Shown piece by piece: positions 45,950 to 58,129 of a DNA stretch of 64,000 nt. Each line of letters begins with the position of its first letter. Position 1 is the stretch's first letter. Source of the stretch: Diaporthe sp. PMI_573 (Eukaryota; Ascomycota; Sordariomycetes; Diaporthales; Diaporthaceae); assembly GCA_021399435.1 (NCBI GenBank), contig JAJTUP010000057.1:248001-312000 (forward strand). The letters run 5' to 3'. Both the position numbers and the translations under genes were made by a program. The notes under the pieces are model-generated. The model had not been told where the DNA came from and searched no databases. It worked only from the letters and a program-made list of their open reading frames with translations.

Positions 45950-48900
45950 ATGGCAACTCTGCACTCCAACGGCGCCTTTGGCTCTGGCGGTGCAAACGGA
46001 GCAGCACATGGTCATGGCGACTCCAGCTTCAACCCCGGTGCCAACGGCGACATCGTTCCAAAAATCCTCGCTGCCCTCGAGGTGGTTTACAACCCCCGAT
46101 CAGCAAACCAGTCCCGCATCGAAGCGCAATCTTTCCTCGAACAGGTCAAGTCCCTTAAGGAGGGCCCGTCGCATGGCTTCACCCTCGCCTCAGACAAGTC
46201 GCAGTCGCCCATCGTCCGATACTACGGCCTCTCGCTCCTCGAACACTCCATCATCCACAAGTGGGCCGAGTACGACGACCAGGAGGCTGCCTACTTGAGA
46301 GGCTGGGTGCTGGAGCTTGCCCAGCAGGCGTCGAGGGACGACCCTCAGTATGTCCGGAACAAGATCGCGCAGCTCTGGGTCGAGGTCGCGAAGCGGTGCT
46401 GGGGGGCTGAGTGGATGGACATGGACCAGATGCTCATGCAGCTTTGGCAATTGCCTGGGTTTGGCGTGCACAAGGAGTTTGTGCTGTCCGTACTCGGCTC
46501 GCTGTCCGAGGAGGTCATCGGCGGAGATGATCCCATTGTTGCAATGCGCGAGACTGTCCTGGACAAGGCCGTCGTTGATATCTTCATGCCCGTGTCTGTC
46601 TTGACCGAAGACTTCCCCAACCGCGAGGCGGGCCCGCCCGTTCGCTTCGGCTCCGAAGGCTGGCTTCAACGTGCAGTCACTTTACTCGGCGAGGCCTTGG
46701 CATCAGACATACAGGGCAACGAGGAGGTGCGATCAAGCGCTGTCAAGGCGCTCGGGCTGCTGACCATAATACTTCCGTGGGCCTTCCCAAAATCCGTGAT
46801 TGCCGCAAGGACTGTTCACTATCTCTATGAAGGCCTCGTCGCCCCTCACGTGGCCGTTCAAAAGGTATGCCGTCCCGCCTGCTGCCTCGACGTACCAGGC
46901 TAACCTGCGCAGGCATCCCTCGAGGCCCTGCATGCGCTTTACTCCCGGGGTAACTTTGGCGACGAGCAATTCTCGGCCCTAGTCTTGCCCATGTATGACA
47001 AGCCATGTGTCGAGCGCTTCTCCCAGCTGTTTGCATGGTCTACAGTAGACGCCGATGACATTGACGACGACAAGTATCTGTTCGCCAAGAAGTTCTCAGA
47101 AGTAAGGATCTTGATCACTCGTAATGCAGAATATGTGCACTAACATGTGCAGACGATATCTCATCTGGGCAACTACCTGGACCGGAAGTTCAACCTGATT
47201 CCTCCGAGCGCCGACATCCAACCCTTCCTTGAATTCCTCCTCCGAGTCGTCCAGAGCCAAAGTCTCGTTGTTTCAATCCCAGTACTCGTCACCTGGACCA
47301 GGCTTCTCAGTCACAGGGCACTGGGCCCGTCGATAGTAAAGACACATCTCGTCGGACCCCTGCTTGAGCTGTGCAGCTCCAGGCTGGTCCGCTATGAGAG
47401 CCTGCCGGAGGAGACTCCGGACCCTACGCTGATTCTCCTGATGGAAGACACCGACACGATCCCGGAACGCCATGCATTCCTGGGCAACTACAGACGTTAT
47501 AGCTCTCAGGTCATCGAGAGTATTGTGGAACTGACACTCTCAGATGCCATCAACTACATCCTCGGGCAGACCGATACCGTGTTGCAGCATTTATATGACG
47601 GACAGCCGCCAATAAACCCAGCCAACTACGTCAAAAGTTCGATGGCCTATCTCCGTGTTGATGCGCAATTCACCGTCATAGAGTCTGCACTGAAAGGTTA
47701 CGTGAGATCAAGACCGCCGAAGGGCGCCGACTTGGAGCAAATAGAGGCGCAGAAGGCGCAGCTGGATGAGCACCTTGAGGCGTGGTGCAGCCGGTTGATT
47801 GAAATGAAGTTCGAAGACCCGCTGATCCAGAAGCGGCTCCTGCAGCTTCTAGTTGCGTTTTCCACCACTGCTTTGAGGAAGAATAACGGGTTTATGCTCA
47901 AGGTGCTTGAGCACATCCTGATGACCTGGCCCGCAACTCACCCTGAGCACAGGGCGTTCAACGAGGCGATCAAGGATCTCCAGGCTGAGAGTCTGAACGA
48001 GCTTCAACGGCTGGCCTTCAAGATGCCGGACAACCTACTGGGCGTCTACGACCAGTTGGAGGCCAAGATCAACGAGATGAGCGCTTCGGGGACCTTGGAC
48101 GAGCGGAGACTGGTTAATTACAAGACTTTTCTCTTCATCATCATTCATCGTGCCACCAACATTGATCAGTCAACCCGCATTCAGCGGCTGCAGGCCTTTG
48201 TCGAGCCGGTCAAGGCCCAGTGGAGAGATGAGAATCTGAAGCGCGCTCTGGCAACATACGAAGGCTTTTGCGAGATGACCGGGCTTGACAAGGCACAGAG
48301 GTATCTGGCGAACCGCCGGGTCGACCAGATCTCTGACTGGGGCTCTGTCGAGCTTGATGACGAAGGTGCTGCCCTACAGGCCGAGCTGGAGGAGCGACAA
48401 CAGGTAAGCACGGGGGATCCTCGCCCGCGTGGCCTATTCTAACATTGTCACAGTTCTTGCCTCTGCGCGCCACGAAATCGTTCCTGAACTACTCCGTAGA
48501 CAAGCTCGAGAAGTCTTCGCCATCATACCAAGCGTCGTGCGCCCTGTGGCAAGACAGCTTCCCCATCATACTTCCTGAGCTCCTCCAGTTCTTAAGGTGA
48601 GCCGCTATTCCGGGCACAGCTGTTGCTTACCTGCTAACTTCGGTCCAGCCATGCACATGCATCTGCCAACCCTAGCAACTGGACGCTGCTGCCCAGTGAA
48701 ATGCAATCTATCGTCGGCCGAGTACTCACGGATAGGTTTTGGCAAGCCGGCATCTCTGAGGGAAGCAAAGATGATTTCTACGCCAGGGTTATCAATAAGA
48801 AGAACACCCTGGAAGGCCTAGCATCATCGATACGTGGTCAGATCCGCTACATCCGCGAGTTTTGCTACTCGGTCATTTTCTGCATGAGCTGCCTCGAGCA

Positions 48901-50059
48901 ACAATTTTACGGGTTCGAAGAGCTACCGGGCCCGCTCGCCCACGCCTTGTTCGCAGACTCGCACTGCCTCTCCCCTCACCAACTCATAGCCCTCCTCAAC
49001 CTGGTCAGGTTGCTGGTTGATGTTTGTCCTGTTGAGCTGCGGCATCACTTCCTGCCACCAATACTAGCGGGCTGCTTCCAGCGAATGGATGCCAAGATCA
49101 AGTCGGAATGGGACAAGCTGGAGCAGGCGGGGAACGTCCAGGCGGCCGCGGACGAGTTGACAGAGGAAATGAAGGCGGAAAGTGTCCTGCGCCAGCTGAC
49201 TTACTCTGCGGTCATGATGATCGCGGACTTCCTGGATCCCGCGAGGCTGGGTGAGTGACTACCTGCTCTAAACAAGGGTGTTCCCGTGCCCGACTGACTC
49301 TATTCTACAGACGCGCTCCCAAAGGACAAGTCACAAACCGAACATGAGGCTGAGCTTGGTCCTCAACAACCCTCCCTACGCAAATTCTGCTTGATGAACT
49401 CATCCATCATCGAGCCACTTCTGGTCTTTATGGCTCACGCCGTTGCCATGCATGACGGCAGGTGTTGTGGAGTCGTGCTTCGCGTGTTCCGCTCAATTAT
49501 ACCCGAGTTCCGGAGCACGAACGCGCCGCAGGCGGAGGCGCCGCCTAAGCATGCATCCACTACTGATAATCTCCCCATTCCTGAGGACACTGCGAATGCG
49601 GTCAGGGAGTTTATTTCAACGGATGTACTGAAGGCGTGTATCACGTCGCTGCACGATCCGTACTTTGTTGAGCTGCAGAGGGAGCTTGGGAACGTCATGG
49701 CAGCCATAATTGCCAATTACAGCCCATTCACACAGACGCCACGGGAAGTGCTGTGCTCGCTCGGGAGCATCAAACATGAAGAGGTCGATGGTTGCATCGC
49801 AAACATTGCTCGCGCGGCGTCCAACCCTCGGCAACAACGCGGGCACGTCCTGGATCTGCTCAAGGACCTCAAGGGGGTGAGCATCTCGGAGATGGGCAAG
49901 CTGCAGAAGAGCTCTGATCCGTCGGGCTTCAAGAAGAAGTCGTCCGGCCGCAGCAAGATGGCACAAGAGTTCATGACGGCCCCGGCATCGAACGGCCGCG
50001 CAACCGCCAGGCGGGACTCGCCGGACCTCAGCGGGGTCGCGGGCCTGTTTGACAGTTGA
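45950..50059 (+). CDS. MSN5: Exportin-5/Msn5-type karyopherin beta
   Basis: Six exons: 45950-46864, 46913-47101, 47153-48403, 48454-48596, 48649-49250 and 49311-50059. Every junction keeps the frame, giving 1282 residues, the normal size. After a Gly/Ala/His-rich start, the importin-beta N-terminal region carries RIEAQSFLEQVK and PIVRYYGLSLLEHSIIHKW, followed by alpha-helical HEAT repeats and the exportin-1/importin-beta-like domain. Msn5/exportin-5 works with Ran-GTP to export phosphorylated transcription factors (yeast) or small structured RNAs (animals) from the nucleus. A basic tail (FKKKSSGRSK) ends the protein. An in-frame ATG at 45890 would add 20 residues; 45950 fits better. It is single-copy housekeeping, with no relation to the cluster. 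Confidence 0.92.
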
Positions 50060-53000
50060 GGACCCGTATCCGGTCTCGCACGAGGGGGGGATGGCGAGAA
50101 GTGGTGTGGGAGGGACCGGAGACGACCAGTGGCGACTGTCGTCTGATTTTCCCGCGCGCCCTCTGCCGGGGAATCTCTACATAGTGACTCGTGTAGCTAA
50201 TTTTACAGTTGGTAGTACTGGCGGCTGTGTCGTCGTCGGGACTTGGGGCCAGCTTTCTCAGCGATTCTTCGGCATCTTGGCCCCCTTATTACGGTGAGAT
50301 ATACATGCAATTTGGTGGCTAACCGCATGCGCTCGCCGAATTTGCATGCCCTGAGGACTGGGCTTGCTTTTTCGGCCTCGCGCGGACACCACATCTGCGC
50401 CCCATGTCTCCTCATCCTTGAGGTCTCACGCCATGTTCGTTATCGCACCGGCAGTGGACCTGGATCCTTCTACCCTTCGCCGAGAACCCATTGGCCCAGT
50501 GTGCCGGTCTGTGCGACCTGTGATTACGGCTGCAAAAGGACGGCGAATGTGTCCCGTAGTATAGACATTGGGCCGACAAGGTGCCATTGCCGGGGTCCTT
50601 GAGAGCAAAAGCAATGATCCCGGCGATGAGGCCGGAGTTTGCCGAGGGGGAAACAACAGGCGAGAAGCGCTCGCGAGATCCTATCTGTTTCAGTTGGTCG
50701 GTCTACGAACACGCAGATTACCGCGACGTCAACAGCGCCATGGTGAAGAAGAACTCACCAAGAAGCCTTAGTAGCGCGGCCTTCCCTCGCGCGCCTCGCT
50801 GGCGATCAAACGCCATGTGCTGGGGGGATGCCGTGGGCCTGGATGTTGGGGCGAACACATCGACTATTGCCGTTTCATCTCCATGTGCACAAAGCCGGGC
50901 TGGTCCAGGAAGGGTGCTCGGTTGGCCGACCCGGGTAGCCCATGGGTGCTCCCGCAGCAGCGGACCAATTGCCAGGCCTTTCTACGGCCCATCTGGCTCA
51001 TGCGGAAGGGGATGTGCAAGAAGCCACATGCGAGATCTTGGACGCTACGCTGCGGCATTCCAGATCGCTGGGTTCGGACCATGCCTTGTGCGACGCCGGC
51101 CTCTGCTTTTGTTTCTCGTGCATGCTGCAGACATCAACTGACTTGTGCGCTTATGGACGCCCGCGGGCGCGAGGCAGGCCCGGCGCAAGCAGTCGTGTTA
51201 CGATGAGGCGGCAGGGCGGCAGGGCGGCAGGATGACAAGACGACTGGACATCGGTGCCGGCACATACTACTGCCACAAAAAGGGATGTGATCACCCTTGC
51301 GCCCCGCGCCAGAGTCTCCCACATGTGCCTGATGGGGACGTTGGTGTTTCTCCCCGGCCTCCACTTGCTGCACAGCATACCCACTCACACCCGTCAGGCG
51401 TGGTGGAGCGGTGGAGTTGGGCCGACGATTGTGGAGCTGGCGGAGTCGTCGACCACGGCTTCGTCGGGGAATTTTAATCTTTCACAACACGAAGAGAGGC
51501 CAGAGCAACGCCCGATGGCACGTCCTGACTCTGGCCTCTCACCTTCTGTGCCATTTTGGACGTCGTGTGGTGTCGCGTGGTGGGCCTATACAAAGGTTAC
51601 TAAGAAGGGTACCGGTCCTGTTGGCCACAGGCTGCTCCCGGCGGCTGTCGTCGTCTGGTCATTGTTCGGACGCATTTAACGGCGCTCGTCACTGCCAGGT
51701 TGGGACAACGTCATGTTTCCTCCGACTGCGACCCTGTTACTCGTGAGGCTCGGGAGAGGCTGCCAGTCAGGGGGCCTCACCATCGCGCTTGGCAGCCGCC
51801 ATTTGTTTCGACTGGCTGTCAAAGCGCAATGTCGGTTCTTGCCCGATCAGTGATCACATCTCTCTCCCCTCCTCCCTGCCATGCCTGCCTCCCCACCTCT
51901 TCCCGCGCACAAAGAAGCAAGTGCTGGGTCAGGTACGAGGGATCAATACCTTAGCGCCTGCGTCTTGGTGAAGGCCCAGAAAGGCTCAGCAGCAATGCCA
52001 ACCAGCCTAGCCGGCATCCATCTACTATGCGGACTAGGTACTCTGCTGGTACCTGTTCGGCCACCTCTTCCCTCGCTCCCCTCTCCCCTTCCCTGTCTCT
52101 CTGCGCTGGTCATTGGGCTTGGAATAACATCCTCGACGCCCCCCTCATCGTCAGGCCCCGGCCGTGCTGCTCCCTCCAGTTGCCACAGTTCAACATTGTC
52201 AAAGAGTCAAAGAGCTGGTCGATCCGTTGCGAGCCTGGCATAGTCCGCCCTGCTTTCTCAGCTCAACCTTGCGGCTACGCTACTGTTGTCAGGAACGCGT
52301 CGCGGCCCAGAGATGAACTTTCTGCTTTTCCTCTACCGTGGTACAGCTGCTCTGACCGCAACGCCTCCACGAGGGCATGGCACCCGGCACCCAAGGGACC
52401 AAGCCCGCAAGGGACAGAGGGGCAGCGGGGAAGGGGGAGGGGGGGGCAGCTTGACCGGTGCCATGAGGGCGTTGCATTGCTTCACGGCCTAGTCGCCCGG
52501 GGAGCTCGTTCGAGCTGGGGATATCCTTACCCTCATAGATGCAGGTCTCCTCGCTCGTCAATGCTACCATGCTACATAATGCCCATGAGATGTCCTCCAT
52601 CGTTTCAGCCCTCTTTCTGATACAGTTCTGTCTGAACCATCTCTTGAGGCATCCAGCAGCCTGTCCGTGGTGCTCCTCCCCTCGGACCTGACCGTTGCGC
52701 TGCACTCTGTACGTCCGTACCTGTGCCGCATTGCGCCCATTGACCTGCCCATCCGTCTCGTCCCAGTGCAATTTCCAAGCCAAAGTCCAAGCCGCATTAG
52801 CCTCGAATCTTTCTATATTCTCCTGCCTTCTCTGCCCGGGATCGGGTCCGGCGCCACCTGCCAGTACCGTACCGAGTGTGGGTGAAGCCCGCCGGTAGTC
52901 CACTACTACTTCGTCCTATCATCTCTGCGTCGATCGAAACAACCACTCTGCCCACTCCAGACGGCCCAGAAGGCAACCTCGGCCTTGGTCCCCCAATCCC

Positions 53001-53461
53001 CCAAGACATCCCCGATTTCTTCCATTCTTGGTGTCTGGCGCCCGTCCTCGTGCACAACTCCGTCCCACTTCCCCTGGACTCTGGTTCTCCGTTTCTTCAA
53101 CTTGCATCTTACCACCAGTTTGTGGGGTTATCTGTTTCTGGCCTATAGCTCACTCACGAATGATCGCCCGTCAACAAGAGGTACGGTCAGTTTCAGTGTC
53201 TTCATTCGCCGCTCATACTCTGTCGATCGCGCACGCCCCTGCTTGAGACGTCCCTTTGGACTAGCGAGGGCACGCCGCCACCGCATACTCCCGTTGTCAA
53301 CTCGGATCCCCCATCTCTCAGAGGAGGGAAATATATACAATCCCTTGACGTGCCAACGCTATATCCTCGTTGTTAAGTCCGGCCAATTCGCCTCGTCCTG
53401 TCCTCCCTCAGATCGTAATCGCAACTCAACGTCACCTGCTCGGACGAGGTGACCCGTCATC
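50060..53461. other. Long GC-rich gene-free interval upstream of the Zn2Cys6 gene
   Basis: About 3.4 kb. Many overlapping frames exist on both strands because GC-rich DNA has few stops, but none shows domains, good splice continuity or a signal peptide. It has short homopolymer/low-complexity patches such as GGGGAAGGGGGAGGGGGGGC (52427-52447) and a repeated GGCGGCAGG near 51210-51232. It probably holds the exportin 3' flank and an extended promoter/leader of the regulator. Confidence 0.45.
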
Positions 53462-55542
53462 ATGGTTTATTGCGGGAAGCCCTCAAGGGGCTGTCAGATG
53501 TGTCGCACAAGGAGAATAAAGGTTGGTTCGCTTGTTGGCAGTCGACGCCACAATCTCACATCTCTCCGATCCGAACCCCCAGAGACACGAACATATTCTC
53601 CGATGCTGACGCAGACGACCCAATCTAGTGCGACGAGGCAAAGCCGACATGCAATCAGTGTGCCAAGTCACGACGACAATGTCCTGGCTACAAGGACGAG
53701 TTCGACCTGGTGTTCCGCAATGAGACCAAGGCCACGGAGAGGCGGGCGCAGAAGGCCAACATGAAAGGGTCGGTCGCCTCGTCGTCGTCGGACAGGAGCA
53801 GCATCGCCAGCTCACCGTCGTCCATCGAGTCGCTGTCGCCCATAGCTAAGGAGTTCGTCCGGTCACCCACCGGCGAGAGCATCTCACCACTGCTCAGTAT
53901 CCCTACCGATCAATTAGCCTCGTGCCATTTCTTTTCCAACTTCATCCTGGTGCCGCGGCAGGGCAGCACCAGGGGTTTCATGGACTACCTGCTGCCCCTG
54001 ATGAAGTCGGAATCCCAAAATAGCCACCTACAGCACGCCTTCAATGCCTGCTCGTTGGCTCACCTGGGCAACCGCGTCAGGTCCACCTCCGAGGATATCC
54101 CCGACAAGGCGCTCTCAGAGTACACCAAGGCCTTGGCGGCAACACACACAGCGCTCAAAGACCCAGAGGCTTCAAAAACAGACGGCACGCTTGCGGCTGT
54201 CCTGTTGCTGGGGCTGTATGAGGTGAGTCTGCGCCGCCGGCTGTGAGGTGCCAAGGCTCCCTAGCAGTACTGACCTAGGTCTCTCTACCCGCAGAACATA
54301 ACAGCAAAGGAGATGGGGATGTTCTCTTGGGGCTCACACATTGAAGGGGCCATCTCACTCGTGAAGCAACGCGGGCGCAAGCAGCTGCGGACCAAGACCG
54401 GCCTGCTCCTGTTCATCGCCGTGCGCACGCAGATGATCATCCACACGCTGACGTCGGGCAAGGCGCCCATCATGGGGGTGGACTGGTGGATCAGCGACGC
54501 GGTCAAGGACTCGAGCGCGGCCGAGTGCCAGAAGATCAACATCAAGACGTCGGAGCTGCGGGCCGAGGTGACGAGGCTGATGACGACGGTGGCGCGGACG
54601 CCCGAGAACATCGAGCTGATGCTGACGCTGATCCGGCGGGCGCAGACGGTGGACCGGGAGTGCGTGCAGTGGATGAAGAACGTGCCCGACAGCTGGGGGT
54701 ACAAGTCGGTGGCGTGGGAGGACAGCGTCCCCAGCGGCGACTTCAGCAGGGCCGAGGTGTTCCCGGGGCGCGTCGACGTCTACCGCGACTTCTACATCGC
54801 CAGCGTGTGGAACATGGTGCGCGTGACCCGGCTCGTGCTGGCGTCGGTCATCGTGCGCTGCGCCGCGTGGGTGTGCTCGCCCGTCGACTACCGCACGACG
54901 CCCGAGTACGCGACCGCCGCGAGGACGTGCGTCGACACCATCACCGACATCATCGCCAGCGTGCCCTACCACCTCGGCTGGCACCTCAAGCCCGAGAGGA
55001 AGCACCTCCTGGAGAAGCAGCTGAGCGGGTTCGCGTGCGGCGACGACGACTCGCTCAAGGGGCTGGCCGGATACTTCCTGACGTGGCCGCTGGGCTGCGT
55101 CCAGAGCCAGGACTACACGACGGACGCGCAGAGGAGCTGGCTCAAGGGGAGGCTCAAGTACATCGCCGACGAGCTGGGCGTGAAATATGCGCACATCCTG
55201 TGCCAGGTATGTCCTCTTCACGCTCAACCCCCCCACCCCCTGCCCCGTGCCAGGATCACACTGCTGACATCCAACCCCCAGCTCAACGTGCGCATCCCTT
55301 CCATGCTGATCCGCAGGGACGGGCTCATGGCGCAGCCGTACCCCATGGCCCACAACTTTGTCAAGCTCATGTCAGCGCGGTACGCGCCACCGACGGCCGG
55401 CTACACGATGAACCCGCTGCAGCAACGCGAGGCCATGATGAAGGAGCAGTTCGAGAGCAAGAGGAAGGAGCTCCTGCAGAGCGCGACCAACAACACCGGC
55501 GGCGGAGTCGAGTACGTCGCCAAGAGCTGGCTGAGCGTGTGA
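53462..55542 (+). CDS. Zn(II)2Cys6 transcription factor (fungal-specific, PF11951-like)
   Basis: Four exons: 53462-53521, 53629-54222, 54295-55206 and 55282-55542, giving 608 residues. Intron 1 splits the binuclear zinc cluster; splicing yields cysteines 11, 14, 21, 28, 31 and 38 (Cx2Cx6Cx6Cx2Cx6C). A Ser-rich linker, SSSSDRSSIASSPSSIESLSP, follows, then a helical regulatory region of about 450 residues with ACSLAHLGNR and SWGSHIEGAISLVKQRG, typical of the fungal-specific TF domain 2 group. It binds DNA as a nuclear regulator, with targets unknown. It lies about 24 kb from the metabolite cluster and among conserved genes, so it is not an obvious cluster regulator. Long antisense and alternative frames inside exon 3 are artefacts of its very high GC. 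Confidence 0.9.
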
Positions 55543-56346
55543 GGAGTGCTACCCGCGTCTTCGATATGTATACCTCGTTGACCTTTATCGGGCTGTTTTG
55601 AGTATGTGTGGAGGTGGTTCTGTTCTGGTGCATGTCTCACGACATTTGTTTTCTCGGACGGCTTGGCTTTGGAGTATGTTTTTACCTTTCGGGAGAGGGA
55701 GCATCTTAAATGTCTTTGAAGACACCCATGGTGGGAGAGCACCGTCGGTGCTCAGGAAGGGCTCACTCTAGAGGACGTACCGTACGCGGGTGACCCATTC
55801 CAGGAGAATCGGGCCATGTGTTGAAATGGTTGTTGAGCAATTACTAGCTAGCCGCAGAGGGCGGGCAGGATGAGTCCCTCGGAAACTATCAGCATCTGGG
55901 TTGGAGTTGCTTTGGGCTTACATAGTCGGTCCTCATCCTTTGAACGACCGCCCAATCCACAAATTTATGTGGTGTTGTAGGCTGCATTTGCGAATTCACA
56001 CACGAGTATGGTAATAGCAGGTAGAGGAAAATAATACAGGTCAATCTTTTACTGCAACAGACGGTGCCTTGTTCCTGAATTTGCCGAGTATTAAAACGCA
56101 TCATGGCGGCTTCAATTTGTGCTTGTAGTTATTCCAGCAACCAACTCATGAGATCACCGGGACCTGTTTCCAAGCGGGACTGCATTTGCCAGGCTGAACA
56201 GGTCATGCTTCGCAGACGAGCTGGACTTTCATTCCATCCTAGACAGCCTCAAACACACCCAGATGGATATTTGGTGGCCGCAATGCCGTGAGAATCCAAG
56301 TAACCAGCGTTAAGTGTCAGGCATGGGTTTCCGGTTTTCGACCATG
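55543..56346. other. Convergent intergenic region
   Basis: About 0.8 kb between the 3' ends of the Zn2Cys6 gene and the small membrane-protein gene. No coding region, RNA gene or repeat recognised; probably both 3' UTRs. Confidence 0.45.
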
Positions 56347-56737
56347 TCACTTGTTCTTCTTGCCAGACTTGTCCGAAGACATGTTCCACGCGTTGACAAA
56401 CCAGCGCTGGGTGGCGTCGACCTCCCTCTCGTTCTCGACATGCTTAAGGCCGACCTTTACGCCATCCTTGGTCCAGACGACGTTCTTCTTGCCCATGCGC
56501 TCCGACACGTTCCCGCTCATCTTGTTGGCGCTCTGGTAGACATGGTAGCCCACAAAGACGAGGGCAGCCACGACGACGAAGAAGATGACGAGAGGGAGGA
56601 GCTGGCTGTACGTGTGCAGTCGGGGCAGAGGTTAGCGTTTTGGGCAATGTGACGAACGAGGCTGGACTGTGGTGGGCGGGTGAGACTTGCCCAAGCAGCG
56701 AAGGAGGAGGTTTAGGCTTTGAATTTCCCCAGGCCAT
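56347..56737 (-). CDS. Small single-pass membrane protein, function unknown
   Basis: Two exons, 56737-56687 and 56601-56347, give 101 residues. The first reads MAWGNSKPKPPPSLLGQ. The CAG acceptor at 56604-56602 brings in LLPLVIFFVVVAALVFVGYHVY, one clear transmembrane helix, followed by a basic tail with KMSGNVSERMGKKNVVW and a Lys-rich end. The hydrophobic segment after a short Pro-rich N-terminus suggests an ER or mitochondrial tail/signal-anchor protein. The donor GTCTCA is weak, so the first exon is less certain than the second. This pattern looks like a conserved short fungal protein, but I cannot name the family. Confidence 0.7.
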
Positions 56738-58129
56738 GATATCCTGGCACCTTCTATGGGCAGTCGTTCGCTGGGAATGACTCGAGACGCTCGGCTGCGG
56801 TCCAGGTACCCCGTGACTCCGTACAGCGGATGCGCGGTGCCCAGGTGTCAAATGTGGGTTTCGGAGGGGATCGCCAGGGGATCGGATTGCGGCGAGGAGC
56901 CCGAAGGGCGGCGTTCCGATTCGACTGGCCGAGAAATGTGACAGATCCACCCGAAGCCAGCAGCAGCAACACCAAGCAAAATAAAGAATAAGCTTGTTAT
57001 CACTGAGTCTCAGGGACGAGGGAGGATTGGAATCTTAGGGTGCTCAGGGTCGACAAAGGTACGGAACTGTCTTGGATGCTGTGTTCTCGGAGAAAAGAAC
57101 CGCTTCGACAAGGAGCAGCCTGCCTTAAGTAAATGCCCAGATGCTTCGCTATGGTATGGGCACGGCTAGTCGGCTCAGGACGCCCAGTGCCAGTCACGCC
57201 TGTCAGGTCGGCCAAGGTGGCTGAAGGACCCCTGGGAGATTATGAGGGGGACCTTGCTTTCCCCAAGACCAACTCACGCAACTGAACAAGGCCCCTCTGC
57301 CCCGCCTGCCCGCCTGCCCCAAGAGCCCGCCCGCTATGAGACCTCCGCTTAATAGCGTCCGTACCTGGCTGAGACCCCGCCTCTGCAGGCCCCTGCTCCC
57401 TTCCATTTACTGCTACTGTTACGGTGTACGGGCTCAGGCTGCCCCTCCCCCACGTGATTAATCACATGAGCCTGGGCTGGAAGCCCCACTCCCCTCCCCT
57501 CCCCCTGCCATCCCCTCCAGCCAGCTGGTAAGGCCAGCAAGGCTCGAGGCTGCCCGGGGTGTGGAGGCTGGAGGCTGGACCGACCCAGGCAGGCATGACG
57601 CCCGCCGCGCTAGGTGTAGCATTACCTAGCCTCACCTCGAGAGACTCGGTCTCAGACTCAGGATCGGGCTTGAGCTGGCTTGGTTGGACTGGTGCACGAG
57701 ACATTCTGTCCTCTTGACCACTTTTTGCCCCGTCTCAATCGTCTCCCTCTGTGCCGTGTCTAGTAATCAGGGCCGTTCAAACACCTGTCCTGTCTACCCA
57801 CTCGGTCGTCAGGCTTCCAAGGTCGATCTGTCCCGGCCCAGCCCAGCGCAGCTTGTCATTGCAGCCCCCCCCCCCAAATAGGAAAAGGCCAGACCTCCAG
57901 AGCTGCCACCTACCTGTCAACGCCGGCCAGAGCTTCACAGCTCCTCCACCCTCGACACCACGACACCACGACAACGCACTCCCCCGTGTCACGCACACAC
58001 AACCTCATCAAGGGCAGCACCTCATTCCTGCTCTGTCTAGCAACAAGATCAATCCTGCCAGACACTGCCGGAAATCATTGGTGCGGCTGAGCATCTGTCC
58101 TGTCCTCCACCGCCTCCTCTGGCGCGATC
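56738..58129. promoter_or_regulatory. Divergent intergenic region upstream of SEC24
   Basis: About 1.4 kb between the small membrane-protein gene and SEC24, holding both promoters. From 57290 on it is strongly pyrimidine-rich on the plus strand, with a run of nine or more C at 57867-57876, as common in leaders of highly expressed fungal genes. No other gene is supported. Confidence 0.45.

Noticed and set aside
54355..55601. Long overlapping frames of 332 (minus) and 371 (plus) codons in the Zn2Cys6 gene
   Set aside because: They are shadow frames of a very GC-rich exon; composition is Arg/Ala/Gly-rich and they lack domains, while the transcription-factor frame is complete.
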